From Haliclystus octoradiatus (taxonomy: Eukaryota > Cnidaria > Staurozoa > Stauromedusae > Haliclystidae), in NCBI GenBank assembly GCA_916610825.1, contig OU744454.1, positions 11,225,178 through 11,289,177 on the forward strand: DNA of 64,000 nt. Reading direction: 5' to 3'. The notes under the pieces were generated by a model. It worked only from the letters and a program-made list of their open reading frames with translations. It searched no databases and was not told the origin of the DNA. The number at the start of each line of letters is the position of its first letter. The stretch's first letter is position 1. Of the stretch, positions 44,401-57,059 are shown piece by piece. A program made the translations under genes and the position numbers.

Positions 44401-46758
44401 ACCTTTAAAATTCCATACAAATAAAATGTAAAAACGAGAGACAATTTCACTTTCGGCCTGTAAGCATAGCTGCCTGTTCTGTAGTCCAGGTTAGACTAGT
44501 AGCCACTCTAGAATTGTTGCAAGTGGGTCATGCAGCAAGTGATATCATACAAATTGCATTTCTCATTTTCAAAATCAGCTTTTAATCGCTGTGTGTAGCC
44601 TATTAACTGTTGAAATGTTTCGGCCAGGCTTGAAGCCTCGTTGGAATTTGTGTTCCTTTATTCTTTCCGTTTCAGGCAAATACGTTTCAACATAAACCAT
44701 GTCAATAAACCATAAAAGCACTGCACATGAAACCACAACTTTCAAAACCATTGTAATAAGATAGGATATACAACAACATCTTAAGCGATTCAACTTATTA
44801 TAACTTGTTTGATATATTGAAAAGTTCTCAATTCACTTCGCCATTTTCAAAATTCTGTAACGATTTGGCAAGGGGCGTCTAATCTCCAAACGAGCTCAAT
44901 AGTGTGAAAGCGGTGTAAAATGCATGATCTAAGGTAAAATTTTCAGAAAAAGCGGGTAACTGCAACAGAAAGCGTGCTAATGGCATTCACACCCCTTCGT
45001 TTTTGCATTTACACCCCAAAAAGTACGCATTTACACCTTTAGTTCTAAGAGTGTAAGCAGAATTTAATTATTTGAGGATGATACCTAATTTGTGATTTAT
45101 ATTCATGTATATATTGTTGTTATTCTTTCCAAAATATTTTCATGAAAGGTGGGACATTTTTAGCGTTTGAATAAATGTTTTGCAAATCAGATGCTGTGTC
45201 GTTACTAACAGATTTACTCATAGTTGTCAGCTCAATTTGTATCTAAGCTATTTGCTCTTTAAGTTGATGATATTCAAGTCTCTGAGCTTGTAGCGTTAAT
45301 TTTAACCTTGATGTTGAAGACACTGGAGCAGTTTTGCCTGCACGTGTTCATTGATGTTTTCTTTTTTGATTCAATGCCTTCTATTGTGTTTTTTGGTGCC
45401 GTTTGCAGTGAGCGCATATGTCTTCTCCATCAGTAAGTAAAACTTCACATTTTTCATCTCTGTTGAATTCTCTAACTGTTTGCATTTTTCATTAGTAATT
45501 TTCTGCTTGATTGCAGGTACCTTGTAAGGTTAAACATGATTTTGATGTTCATAAATTGTTCCTGTACCTTTGCATAACGTACCGCATTTTATTACCTAAA
45601 TCAATTTTGATACAGTACAGCTTTTTAATGACGAATCAGTTTCTTTGATTAAACTATTTCCTGAAGGTAGGAGGCAACCAACTCTTACTTTGCAGTTAAG
45701 AAGGTCATCGATGCATATCTCAAATAGTGGTACATGAAAATGTGTCACATTCAATAGGTATAAAGGCCACATTTTCAGTCACATGAAACAGAAAATTTTG
45801 GCTAACATGTTTTTTTCGTTTCACCAGCTCATCAAAGTCACGATAGCTCTGCTTATTTTGATTACTTGTACCACTGCAATCATTGGCTAATTCTCTTTTC
45901 TCGATGTGAGTAGAGGGACGTTCAGGAGGTACAGCTGTTTGAATGCTCTTTGCGGGTAAGTTAAGTGATGGTATTGATCCTTCACGTAGAAGTTTACGAG
46001 TTCCATCTAAAATAAAAAATATTTCAATAATTCATCTGTTCTAAATGGTATCTACATTGGAGGTGGAATGAACCCTGATCCAGCCATATTTTCATTTTTG
46101 GACATAACCTAGTTATGGGTCATTGGCCACTGTGGAACTGGATAGGAACAGGATCCAAAATACATTTTTGATGATTTAACTATTTTGATAATTATGTCTG
46201 TCTCCTAAATTATTTGGCATGCTGTGGTGTGGTTTGATTTATTTCGGATCCATTTCAGATCTTTTTATTGTTTTTATGGCCTGGACAATGATTTCAATCC
46301 ATATTTTTCGGATCCAGATTATCTAGAAAAAGATCAAACACCATTCAATTACCCTCAAATCAGCTCTAGTGTGATGTATGGGGTATGTAATTGAAATTAT
46401 TCTTTTATCCAAAGCATCATCAATATATATATCATGTTTATAAGCTTATATAAAGACATCAAAATTATGCGTACCTGTACGTTTTCATCATAATATGTGA
46501 GAGCATTTAAATCAATTTACATGTATCGTATTCACTTGGATGATAGTGCTTCTCGCAGATCCAAACACGGCCATCGTCAGTGCGTTTTCTTAATGTTTTA
46601 TCAACTGTTCGACCCCTCGTAAGTACATCAATAACTTGTTTTCTCCATTGTCTCAATCGTTCGATCTTTTTATTAGGTATTTTGAACAAGGCTATGTGTC
46701 GGTACTTATCACTGTAGCAAGTACCGCAGTTTGGAATAGCGCAATTTCCACCAGACAT
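41414..46758 (-). pseudogene. P-element/THAP9-like DNA transposase pseudogene
   Basis: The N-terminal THAP domain (46507-46758) has C2CH residues (CAIPNCG, WICEKHY). A second exon starts at 46006 after TTTTAG and reads KLLREGSIPSLNLPAKS. A coiled segment follows, then NVPPFMKIFWKE and YHPQIIKFC up to 45056. After a 2.2-kb insertion it resumes with AVAAKSPAAYKELR, then LPSQRTLRSYRN, the RNase H-like core (FDEMKVQEDLVWD, VADGASSN) and a C-terminal part ending PIAGNVSKDSNNDE at 41414. Such transposases cut and paste DNA using a GTP-dependent RNase H-fold nuclease. Lesions are the insertion, a one-base shift in a seven-A run near 42780, and several stops (near 45235, 45140, 41982). It is inactive. 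The element's own terminal repeats were not found. Confidence 0.8.
42832..45053. mobile_element. Non-autonomous TIR transposon inserted in the P-like transposase
   Basis: 2222 bp. The ends CACTCTTAAAACTTAAAGT and, inverted, CACTCTTAGAACTAAAGGT form imperfect terminal repeats of about 50 bp. They are flanked by TA on both sides (42830-42831, 45054-45055). Removing the element and one TA restores the host reading KFCLAVAAKSP without a base missing, which fixes the borders. Subterminal GGGTGTAAATGCA motifs recur in both orientations (42865-42986, 44985-45040). A TA duplication suggests a Tc1/mariner-like mobiliser, but the family is uncertain. No transposase was found inside. Confidence 0.82.
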
Positions 46759-47075
46759 AACTCACTGTAGGTTGGTCAAGCCTAGAATGGCTGCTATTAG
46801 CATACAGCATGCCTCTATTATGAAGTGCCCTGTTAGATCAAATATATTTCGCAATGCAGTGCAATTATTCTAAAAAACACAATATTGTACCAGCAATTAG
46901 AAACGAACAACATTATGTCGTAATACGATAATTTCACAGACAACATAAACGATCAGAGACAGCAGTAAAGACCCTGTAAAGACACACAAAAAAACAACAA
47001 CATGTAATTTGTAATGTATTTTTTCATTATTGATCTAAGCTATGCTAGAATCCTTAAACCATAATTAATCTAAAG
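46759..47075. other. Sequence between the P-like element and the Gypsy element
   Basis: No gene recognised. It ends with CATAG (47076-47080), the left target duplication of the Gypsy element. Confidence 0.4.
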
Positions 47076-47080
47076 CATAG

Positions 47081-47308
47081 TGTCGTATAACCAAACTACG
47101 ACTTGGAGATTGAACAATGAGAGATAAGACATATTTGTTTAACTTCAACAATGTAATTCAAACATAACATTACAACTCCGACTAACCGACCGATAATATT
47201 AGCTTTGTCGAGTTGCTTTATAGTTAACGCTATTTTAAATATAACAATTACTAATTAAACAGACACGAGAATTACAACATTAAAACGAGGATAGTCAGTA
47301 ATGTGACA
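47081..47308 (-). repeat. 3' LTR of the Gypsy element
   Basis: 228 bp, TGTCG...TGACA, paired with 51429-51656. Confidence 0.92.
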
Positions 47309-47382
47309 CTTCCCTTCACCAGCATAAACATGCGTATTGTAAGATTAACTATGGTGTATTATAAATAAGAATTTAAATTTAA

Positions 47383-47555
47383 ATTAAGTATATTAAAGAA
47401 AATATGGTATATTTGAATATAAGTATGAAAATTAAGTATATTAAAGAAAATATGGTATATTTGAATATAAGTATGAAAATTAAGTATATTAACGAACAAT
47501 ATCGTATAATGGAATAAGTATATAATTGAATAGGTATGAGAATTAAATAAATTTA
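47383..47555. repeat. 48-bp tandem repeat near the 3' end of the Gypsy element
   Basis: Two near-identical 48-bp units start at 47383 and 47431; a diverged third starts at 47479 and a partial unit follows. AT-rich, between the pol end and the 3' LTR. Confidence 0.85.
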
Positions 47556-48597
47556 CGAACGTCCATAATAGGATGGTTCCTTAGTTTGACGTGTAGAACG
47601 TCTAATTACAGGAGCCGTCTTACTAGAGTCAGATGTTAATGTTGATGACGTTGGTAAATCATTAGAATTAGAACTGTTTACAGGGTTTGAATTAGATTGA
47701 TTCGATGAATGAGGAACAGGGGCAAACTGGTCTTTTGATGCTAATACAGTGCGGTCATTGTGGGTCAATCAGGCTGTATTCCTACCCTTGGCGAGGATAT
47801 ATTATGCTTGGGAGGGTTGATGGGATGGTGATTGACGATACATCACTACGTCACCGGGGATGAGTTCAGAAACGAACGGAATGCGCGGAGATCTTCCGAG
47901 AAGGATCTCAGCAGGTGACTTTTGCCTAGCTGCGGATGTGGTGCGATGCACTAGCAAAATTTTGTTTAAGAACATGTCGAAAGACACACGCAGAGTTTTG
48001 TTCCATGCTTTCATGCCACGTTTGACGGTTTGAACAGCACGCTCAGCCAAGCCGTTGGCGCGAGGAAAATATTGCGGTGATTCTGATTTTCGACAACCTG
48101 ACTTAGACAGCCAAGAAACAATTTCATCATTGATAAACTCTTTAGCGTTATCAGAAACAACTAATTTAGGAATTCTGAAACGAGCAAACAGAGTAGAAAA
48201 TATTTGGATAATGCGCGGAGTTGAACGGTCAGAACAACGGAAGGCTTCTATCCAACCGCTTCCGCCTTCTGCAATTAACAAAACTGGTCCCACGTCTTTT
48301 ACGTGACCAAAATCCATATGAAGGCGTTCCCAAGGACCGGCTTCGGGCCACTTGTGAACAGAATTGGAAACTTTTGGTCTGAGACCACAACAAGTAGAAC
48401 AATTGGAAACAAAACGGTCAACATCACGGGATTTACCGGGCCACCAGGCACCTTTTAAAATAAACCGTAAGGTTGAATTAATACCTTGATGAGTGTCGTG
48501 TGCTTTTTTCAGAATTGTTGTGCGCAATGCCTCAGGTATGAAAGGTAATGATTTAGCATAAATAAGATCATTTTCAATTGTCAATGAATCACGATAT
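47553..48597 (-). pseudogene. Gypsy integrase segment
   Basis: From 48584 downward: an HHCC finger (KKAHDTHQG to NCSTC), catalytic Asp in LHMDFG, Asp in VSDNAKEF and Glu in ANGLAERAVQ, then PAEILLGR and GDVVMYR. The C-terminal tail (VIRRSTRQTKEPSYYGRS) ends at 47553 and is reached in the same frame only after two stops near 47800. A one-base shift near 48595 separates it from the RNase H part. Confidence 0.85.
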
Positions 48598-49191
48598 TTA
48601 GCTTAGTGATTTTTCAGCATTTGATAAATTATTCCAGTTACCGGAAATAATTCGTTTAGAAATCGATTGAGAAACTACGTCATTGTGTAATGCTAAATTT
48701 AAATCGCTGACGTCAACGACTGGAGCCATAAAAGCAACACTGGCTACTTCCAAACTAGCAACAACATCTTCTCGTGAAATGGAAACATTTTCAAAACGAG
48801 AAAGAGAATCACCGTGAGTAATTTTCTCACCTGGTTGATGAACTAACGTAAAATCAAAGGCCATAAGCTTGATTGCCCAGCGGGACAGTCTGGCAGAAGC
48901 AGTTTTTGGCACACCTTTTGAATTGCTAAATAGATACGTTAATGCCTTGTGATCAGTTATTAGAGCACATTTTCGCCCTAAAAGCAACGCACGTAATCGC
49001 TCAACACACCAAACTATTGCCAATGCTTCACGCTCAGTGGTAGAGTATTTTTGCTCTGCAGGAGTAAACGACTTTGAAATGTAAATAACAGGCTTTCCAT
49101 CCTGTGTCAAAATACCGGCAATCGCTTCACCTGATGCATCGGTTGTAAGCGTGGCTTCCTTTTTTAAAGAATAAGGCTGAACAAGAGGCTG
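48598..49191 (-). pseudogene. Gypsy RNase H segment
   Basis: It reads TTDASGEAIAGILTQDGKPV, STTEREALAIVWC, ITDHKALTYLF and LSRWAIKLMAFDF, the Ty3/Gypsy RNase H signature, ending at a stop at 48598. A stop at 49192 separates it from RT although the frame is the same. Confidence 0.85.
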
Positions 49192-49676
49192 TTAAGATAA
49201 CTCATTTTTAAGTCGATCAAACGCATTCTGACATTTATCTGACCATAAAAATTCAGTATTCCTTTTGCGAAGAGCGTTTAGAGGCTTTACCTTGCTTGAA
49301 AAATTGTCTATGAGATGACGGAAAAAATTTGCTAAACCAAGAAACGATTCAACTTGTTTAATTGTAGTTGGTGATTTAACAGCTTGAATGTTTTCAACGA
49401 GTTTTTGATCAGGACCGATTCCGTCAGGGGAAATCCGATATCCTAAAAATGAAACTTCTGAAACACGATTAACACATTTATCGACGTTAATACTCAAATG
49501 TCTATGACGAAAACGTTCAGTAACAGCGTTCAAACGTTTTTTGAGAGATTCTTAAGTTTTAGCGTAAATCAGGACATCGTCTTGATAAGGAACGACTCCT
49601 TTTAAACCTTTTAAAACCGATTCAATACATTGCTGGAAAATAGCGCTAGAATTTTTCATTCCCATTTGCAATCTTT
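49192..49676 (-). pseudogene. Gypsy reverse transcriptase, second half
   Basis: After a one-base shift near 49680 the reading resumes RVKRLQMGMKNSSAIFQQC and VVPYQDDVLIYA (catalytic YQDD). A stop follows near 49552, then SFLGYRISPDG and FLGLANFFRHLID (thumb and connection). Confidence 0.8.
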
Positions 49677-51380
49677 TTACGCGATTAAACCTTTGCTTGT
49701 GTTAATAACTGATAAATCTTGTGCTTGTTTATCAAGTAAAATTTGCCAATAGGCAGATTGGAGATCAGTTTTTGCAAAATAAAAAGAATCATTCATTTCC
49801 GCAAAAATATTTTCAATATTTGGCAACGGGTATGCCTCGCTTAAAATTTTATTATTAACATGAACACTAAAGTCCGCACACATCCGCAGACCTCCGGATC
49901 GTTTCTTAACCCATACCACCGGGGAAGAATTTTCAGTACCCCCACTCTCCATGGGCTCTATAATTCCCATTGCTTCTAACTTATCGAGCTCTAGACTTAC
50001 TTGGTCTTGAAGGGGTAATGGCACTGATCTAGCCTTACAAAATACAGGTCTGGCATCCTGTTTACCCTTCATCGAAGCAACAAAATCCTTAATGTAGGAA
50101 AGGGGTTTAACGTTTTGTGTATCAACAGAGTTAATACGATCATCATCAACAAGAACATCTCGCCCGAATAAACCATACTCACGATTTGAATCTAATACAT
50201 GAATATTAACATTTATATTTTTACCATCTTCACGATGAATATTACTATTAAATACTCCTAAAAGTTTTAACTCATGACCGTCATATGCTTTTAGCCTTAG
50301 AGTACTTGAGGTCAAAGTAGGGCTACCAATGGTGTTCCATAATTTAGATGAAAGTATTGTACAACTTGCACCAGTATCATGTTGCATAGATATATTGCAA
50401 TTATTTATTTGAACTTTTTCTATAATAGATGAGACATTATCAATATTGTCTGAATCGGATGTTAAACCATGAAATTCAAAATCAGCGCTCTCATCACTGT
50501 CGTCATTGGATGTAGTTAAATTATCTACATTATTTACTGAATGGCGTGAATTTCCTTTATTGCTATTCTTAGTCTTATAACTACGCACATTATTATCACT
50601 ATTGGCATGTTTACGTTCTGACTTTCGACAGCAACTAGCGTAATGTCCACGTTTATCACAAGAACGACATATAGCAGTAAAAGCTGGACATTTGCCATGT
50701 AAATGTTTTCCTTTACAAAATTTACAGTTTTTAATAATCTTACCCTTATTACTTGACGCATAATGAATTTCACCTTCATTAGTTGATTTTGAGGTTGCAG
50801 CGGCTTTCACATAGAGGTTAGCTTGCTCATACTGACGTACTTGCTCTCTTAAATCATCATATGCGTACTTTGGCGTCCGTCTGATAAATTCAAATAGACT
50901 TTTAGTTATATCTTTGTCTTTGAAACATTTGATGAAAACCATTTTCTTTAGCTCATCCGAAGGGTCCATCATAGTCTTGAATGAAGAGAAGTCACATCTA
51001 TCAGATGAATGATTAATTCTCATGTGAACTTCATCGGCCGATTCATCTACATTTTTCTCGATTGATAATAAATTCGTTCTTTCGGCTATTAATAATATTT
51101 CTTTTGGCTCTAGACAGGCTTTTGCAACATCATAGATTTTTTTAAATGGTATACATTCCATTTTCTCTGGCTTCAATAATCTGGCCAAAGTTATGTACGA
51201 TTTCTCGCCACACATTTCGAGGAATAAATCCGTTTGATTATACTTTTTAACGTCTCTTCCTTCTTCATCTTTGGAAGTCTCGTCGATTACTTTCTCTCTT
51301 CTACATCTTGCTTGAAAAGCAGAGAACCAGGCATACGCCTTCTCGGGGTCATCCAAGGGTAACTTGCGATGACGATCCAT
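49677..51380 (-). pseudogene. Gypsy gag, protease and first half of RT
   Basis: 567 codons from an ATG at 51380. Gag covers about residues 1-260, with zinc-knuckle motifs CKFCKGKHLHGKC and CRSCDKRGHYASCC. The aspartic protease shows HDTGASCTIL. RT starts with MGIIEPMESG and CADFSVHVNNKIL, and has the first catalytic Asp in FAKTDLQSAYWQI. The frame ends prematurely after SKGLIA. Gag, protease and RT share one frame, so this family does not use a gag-pol shift. Confidence 0.85.
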
Positions 51381-51428
51381 GAACGTAAATCTCCAGAACG
51401 ATGAGTATTACTACTCGCAGCGCCAATT

Positions 51429-51656
51429 TGTCGTATAACCAAACTACGACTTGGAGATTGAACAATGAGAGATAAGACAGATTTGTTTAACTTCAACAAT
51501 GTAATTCAAACATAACATTACAACTCCAACTAACCGACCGATAATATTAGCTTCATAGAGTTGCTTTATAGTTAGCGCTATTCTAAATATAACAATTACT
51601 AATTAAACAGAAACGAGGATTACAACATTAAAACGAGGATAGTCAGTAATGTGACA
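51429..51656 (-). repeat. 5' LTR of the Gypsy element
   Basis: 228 bp, partner of 47081-47308, followed by CATAG. Confidence 0.92.
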
Positions 51657-51661
51657 CATAG

Positions 51662-53494
51662 ATAAATTTTAATATGTTAAAATGATGATTTGTTTACGTT
51701 TTTAACTGTACTGCGTCAGTTGCATGCAGTCTGGGGAGCTTGATTACGAGTGTTAGGTGGTATAACAACCTTTAACAAAAGCCTATTGTTCGCTTCCAGA
51801 CTATCTTATTTTAGTGACTATGTTGACACTAGCCATGATTAATTAACATGAAAAGACCCCAAATTTTCCCAACAAGGATGCCGACAGTTGATAAACAGAA
51901 TCAGTAGAAATAACAGGAAATTATTGTTCTCTCTATGTATACATCACATTCTGAAAACTCCTGTAATAATGGATTGAAAATTTCTGACATGGCCATATCT
52001 TTATCAGCATACGCAGTAAGGTATATTGTAATTTACAGAGCTTTTCTGTATATAGCACAAATTGCTAGCAATCAAACCCAAAGTGTCAAATATCATGTAC
52101 TCTATTAGTGGAGTTGCGGTAGCATTAAAAACAGCAAATCGAAGTGAGCTATCTAGGAGAGAGCGAAGCTGTATTAAATTATTCTTATTTCCAAATACCT
52201 TGGTTTATTCTTCCTGGATGCGTATCCCCTACAGAAAATATTATATTAGGCATTAGAACAAAAGAAACAAAGCAAAATGCGGGTTTGCCTACTGGATGGC
52301 AACCAAGCAACCGATGGGATTTACCTAGATCAATCAACATACTTCACATGGTTGGTTGGCCAATATTCTTTGTATAAATTACACTTCATGATGAAAGGAA
52401 TCATGCAATGCATAGCAATGCATGCATTCATAAACAGCAGTGTAGTATGTATCGAAACACGAATGAATGTTAAAATATAGGGATGGTGACCACTAATCAG
52501 ATGTTATCATTATCGTGAGTTCAAAATGTTCAGATTAAACTGTAATACCTTCAAAATAATGCATGTTCCTACGTAGAAACCATTGACTAGGTAAATAAGT
52601 AAGTTAATCATTACAGGGTAAACTATTTAACAGTAGAACACTGAAGGCCTGTCGTAAAAATGCAGCAACAGATGACGGTACTCTAATTATCTCATTGTAG
52701 CACAAAGGTGAAGGACGAGGTAATAAAATATAAAACAGTTACCGCAACGGAAAAGCTGTGTCATCCATTTAAAACATACAATTCACTCAAGAAATGTGCT
52801 TCGTCTACAGCAACTCCGATTCACTTTTCTCTAAATAAGTAGTTTGGAAGTATTCTTCTGCACCTTTCACAGTTTTATGCTCTAAATTCTCAACTGTTTT
52901 GATACTGTACTGTCCTGATTAATTTCTAAGAAGTTATAAGAAATAAATTGCCTCCATCTTTTTAATGATAACATTGATTGTGGTGAGGCATACACAATTT
53001 AAAAAAAAAGTTTTCGATCTCTGCTAGTACGGTTTTATTTTGCTCGCTGTATATTGGAGAAGCCGATATGCTGATACGATTGAAATACCTTACTTGATCA
53101 TGCATGGGGCTTATTAACGGGCAAATAACTGGTAAATTACTTGTTCCATAACTTCCCTCAGATCAGCGATAATTGTAAACATTGAAATATTACCAACTTC
53201 ACAACACCGGTCTTAGCACTAAGATAAATATTTTTACCACCGAAAATTTGTCTCCATCCCAAGATTTTATCAGGGTAAAAATTTTCCAGTGCAAAATACA
53301 TTAATGCTATAATAATGAAACCTGAGTTCGGTACTGCTAACAGCACAAAGATATAAAAAACGCAAAACAGATGAAATTCGTTTCTAAGGTTATATCAAAT
53401 TACGTCATTGCGGCAGCATCAGAGCTTTGAAATTCTAACTGGTGATTAAGTAGCTTTTTCCCCCGCTGAATCAGTGCATGTGCCTACAGGCTTC
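51662..53494. other. Intergenic sequence with one dispersed repeat
   Basis: No gene recognised; short open frames at 52062-52480 lack motifs. About 52846-52940 is a second copy of the repeat seen at 38588-38690. Confidence 0.45.
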
Positions 53495-53996
53495 TTACAA
53501 TATCATAGCTGATAGAAGTTGGACTAAAGCGGACCGGCAATTCCTGCCACCATTTTGATTGTATCTTGAATATGGGTCAATTACTGTCGTTAGTCTATTA
53601 AACATAATCGTATTATTAGCTTTCCTTGCAGTACAACATAATATGATACGCCTTTGTTGGTCTAGATCTCTAGACGAGTTCTTGCTGACGGTGATCACAG
53701 CAGATGTTCGCCACTGACTCCGTACTTCTTGTCCCCTAAATTAACGCCATATATGATGGGAAGCGGCTCATTTTGTACAAGATGTTCTCCTAGCGCAAAG
53801 TTGGGAACTCTATCTGGACCAGGAGATGCCAGGGTATTAAAGAAAGTAGAATAGAGAAAATTTTATCATTAGTAAGGGGAGAAGTATTATAATTAGTCAT
53901 TTCAGGAGGGGAGAAATTATGAGGTCGTGCTAATTTATTTAACGATATAAGAAAGGATGGGGATTTATATAAATCATAAAAATAAGTACGAATCAC
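53495..53996 (-). pseudogene. LINE reverse transcriptase fragment (fingers/palm)
   Basis: The minus strand reads FNTLASPGPDRVPNF (the SPGPD motif), then ITVSKNSSRDLDQQRRI and a YNQNGGRN segment leading to ALVQLLSAMIL. This is the conserved SPGPD to TPV-K to NQ-G-R order of non-LTR reverse transcriptases, with frameshifts. It covers a different part of ORF2 from the fragments at 18-20 kb, so it cannot be aligned with them. Confidence 0.6.
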
Positions 53997-54410
53997 ACTG
54001 CTCGCCTAGACAGAATCGCCCTGTCCACCTTGAAAGAATCATAATCTTCAACTAAAAAGGGCTTGTGGTGTGGCTTCATATAGCCTCTGTAAATTAGATA
54101 TGCAATATCCAGTTTGAAATTATTAATACATGTATATGTGTGGTCTCTATATAATCACGTAATTAGGTGAAGAAAAATGAAGTCAAATGTTTGAATGTAC
54201 AGTTTTTATGTAAATTTACAAATGGGAACAACGTTAAAAAATGAAGTTATATAAAATTTCTGAAAATATTTTTCAAAAAAATTCAACAAGGCGTTTGCAA
54301 CTTCCTTATAATTGGATAAAAGCATGTATATGTAGATTATTGCATGTCAACGTTTCTGATTTCAAATGATTAATACGATTAACATTTATTGTACTTCTTT
54401 TACTGTTTAG

Positions 54411-54540
54411 CGCTATCACTTATATACATAATACTGTCTGTTTATATATCACAATATTTCTATCTACTTATATTAATAATACTGTCTGTTTATATCACTT
54501 ATATACATAATACTGTCTGTTTATATATCACAATATTTCT
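54411..54540. repeat. 79-bp tandem duplication beside repeat copy A
   Basis: CACTTATATACATAATACTG and the following bases recur 79 bp apart (54417 and 54496). The unit is AT-rich and absent from the left flank of copy B. Confidence 0.75.
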
Positions 54541-56414
54541 ATATTTCTATATTTCGATATTTCGATATTTCGATATTTCTGTGTCTGTCTGCGACTTATG
54601 TACGTCTTACTGGCGATATAATACGGATAATCCGTTGTCGGGAAATTATGCAAACATTTGTGTCGAGATAACCGTCTACAGTAACAAATTTGTTGTATGA
54701 AAAGTATGGGTCTATGGCGTTGTTTGAAAATAATATATTTCATCTGATATTTTATTTGATATCATTGCATTAAAAAATTCAGAGATTTTGAAAAATTTCA
54801 TAGGTCGATAATCTAGCGGGCAGCCAAATCGACTTCAAATTGAAATATCCAGAACAAAAATATTTTGCTTTGAATTTAAAAGCTGCGTGTAACTTATTTG
54901 AACAAATGAAACTTGAAACTGAATCAGTTTTATGATAAATAAAACAATACGAAATACTGAATTACATTGAAATACCAGTATAACTAGGTCAGACAAAATA
55001 TGTTTTGAAATCAAGGAAACGTAGACCTATTTCATGTAGTGTTGATATCAGCAATGCATATAGCGCGGCACAAACGCCATGAAAATTAAAGAGACTTTAG
55101 GTCTTAATTTAATTTATTAATGAAACAAAATGCAGTTCATTACTTTTATCAAAATCGAGATATAAAACATTTCACTTTTAAAAAGGCTATTTTGATATAT
55201 AATTTGTGAGAACACTGAGCAAACAATCTGTTTTGAAATGAACAATCTATCGCGGGGCATAAAAACAAATTAACTTGCAAGAATTTTCAAAATGACGTTG
55301 GCGTTCGACTAATTCGAAAACTATACAAAGTTCGAATAGATTATCTGTCTACAGTTTAAAATTATAGAGTTTAGAATTAATCAAGGCATTGCACAAAAGT
55401 ATTTCTATAATTTATTATTTAATATAAAAATATGAATCATTTGGTTTTGAGCAGGCAGCCATTTATTTTCAGATTTTGCTTCCATAATTAACGAAGGAAT
55501 TATAGGCATCGATTAAAATTAAAATTTCATTTTGTCTACTTGCTATAAGAATAAGACACAGTATGTTACTACAGTTTCGAGAATAAAAATAGCGGTGTCT
55601 TGTTATTATCGTTGATCAACATTTAATAAAGTAAATTTCAGGTATATCAAATTTAACAAAGTTAAATTGAATTAAGCGTATGATTTGTGATAAATAATAA
55701 TAATTATAATATTTTCAGCGTTCAAAAAATTTTGCTTTGAATTTAAAAGCACAAAAACATAATTTAAAAACATTTTTAAATAGTTAATACAGTTTGGATG
55801 AGTGTAACAAACCTTGTGTTACAAAAATAAAAAGCGAAAAGGTTGCATGAAATAATCGATCATAGCAAAAAATATTTATTAAAATACAACTTACCATTTT
55901 CCAAATGAGATCCAAATAAAAACTATACGAGCGGCATAATCTCCGAACAACATTTAAATACATAATAGCGGGTTCTCTGAGTTAATACACCAATCAATAA
56001 TAAGTAAACAACCATATTTTATCGAAGGAGAATGTAGGCCCGATAAGAATAAAATAAAGATTGTCTTTTATTCGAAATAATTCTGACGAAAATGATCATT
56101 TCATATCGCGATCAAATGCAAGGTAAAGTAGATTCATTTTCTACATAGTAAATTATCCTTTTCATCAGACATCATAACATGAGCATTTAAATATTACCAT
56201 CGGCTGTGGTATTTTATATCTTTGAAGCTGCACTAAACATTTCCACTCTATAAACCATCGCGTCCGTTTCAATAAATTCTGAATAAATATGCATATCACG
56301 AATCTGGCAAAATGAGTTGTTTTCGTTTTTCTATCAAAATAATTAATTTATTCATAATCATCTTTTCTTTCATTCGACATCTGTAATGTATTATAAATAG
56401 CGCGTAGAAATATT
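54534..56414. repeat. 1.9-kb interspersed repeat, copy A
   Basis: Nearly identical to 62112-63986 over its whole length, with a few substitutions and small indels, and no convincing coding frame. One end consists of 8-bp units (TATTTCTA/TATTTCGA) whose number differs between copies; both copies stop at the same base on the other side (AGAAATATT). Variable short repeats at one end recall 3' tails of some LINEs, so it may be a non-autonomous or truncated LINE read on the minus strand, but this is unproven. Confidence 0.8.
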
Positions 56415-56623
56415 GACAACAAGATGTAACATAATATCAATATCGAATTAATATAGCGATTCATTATAGAATTTTATTTCCTTTTAAAAGAATGTTGATG
56501 CTATTATTCTGGAAAATTTGATAACAAGAAGCACTATGAGGTCAACTTTTCACATCTTTTGTTTACTTTTAAAATTTTATTTTCAACGAACTCTTAGTAT
56601 TTTGATAGACTGCCATGAAAATC

Positions 56624-56941
56624 TGTACTAAATATCTGTATGAAATCGTCAATAGGCCTCAAGCAATATACAACCAATAAATACACCAATGATAAAACAG
56701 TAAGCAGCAAGATATAATAAACAATACTAATTCAATATTTATCACTATTAACTCTTAGTGATAAATCTAATATCTAAACCAAAAATCTAGCGTCACTTTA
56801 TCTCCGTTACTATTACTCACGATGTCCTTTTCTTACTGACGTACATGTCGTGATCATATCTCTTCTCATATTTTGTATAGCTGTCAATCGAATAGCCTCT
56901 TAACGGCGGTATAACTAAGTCTTTTGTCACATAATATTACA
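56624..56941 (-). repeat. 3' LTR of the young Gypsy-like element
   Basis: 318 bp, TG...CA, no difference seen from 60831-61148. Confidence 0.93.
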
Positions 56942-57059
56942 CGCCCATCAGATGTTCACATCTCAAATACATGTGATTATAATAATACAATTATTTAACT
57001 AATCTATCAAGTGAATAATAAAGAAAGTAATTTAGAGCTAATTAATATACAAAAATAAC

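Larger units (their letters stand above)
47081..51656 (-). mobile_element. Ty3/Gypsy LTR retrotransposon, inactive
   Basis: 4576 bp, minus strand. The 228-bp LTRs (47081-47308, 51429-51656) differ at about nine sites (roughly 4%). CATAG flanks both ends (47076-47080, 51657-51661). A possible primer-binding site TGGCGCTGCGAG lies just inside the 5' LTR and a purine tract (GGTGAAGGGAAG) before the 3' LTR. Gag, protease, RT, RNase H and integrase follow in the usual Ty3/Gypsy order but are broken by at least two frameshifts and several stops. It belongs to the same family as the remnant at 467-3391. Confidence 0.93.

Noticed and set aside
44575..44793. Minus-strand 72-codon frame with a hydrophobic start, considered as cargo of the TA-flanked element
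   Set aside because: No domain and no second line of support; likely chance.
52062..52480. Three overlapping plus-strand open frames as a host gene
   Set aside because: No shared frame, splice signals or known motifs could be linked together.
54389..54700. 103-codon plus-strand open frame rich in Ile and Tyr
   Set aside because: It is a translation of the AT-rich tandem repeats at 54411-54540 and the 8-bp units; no domain or splice support.
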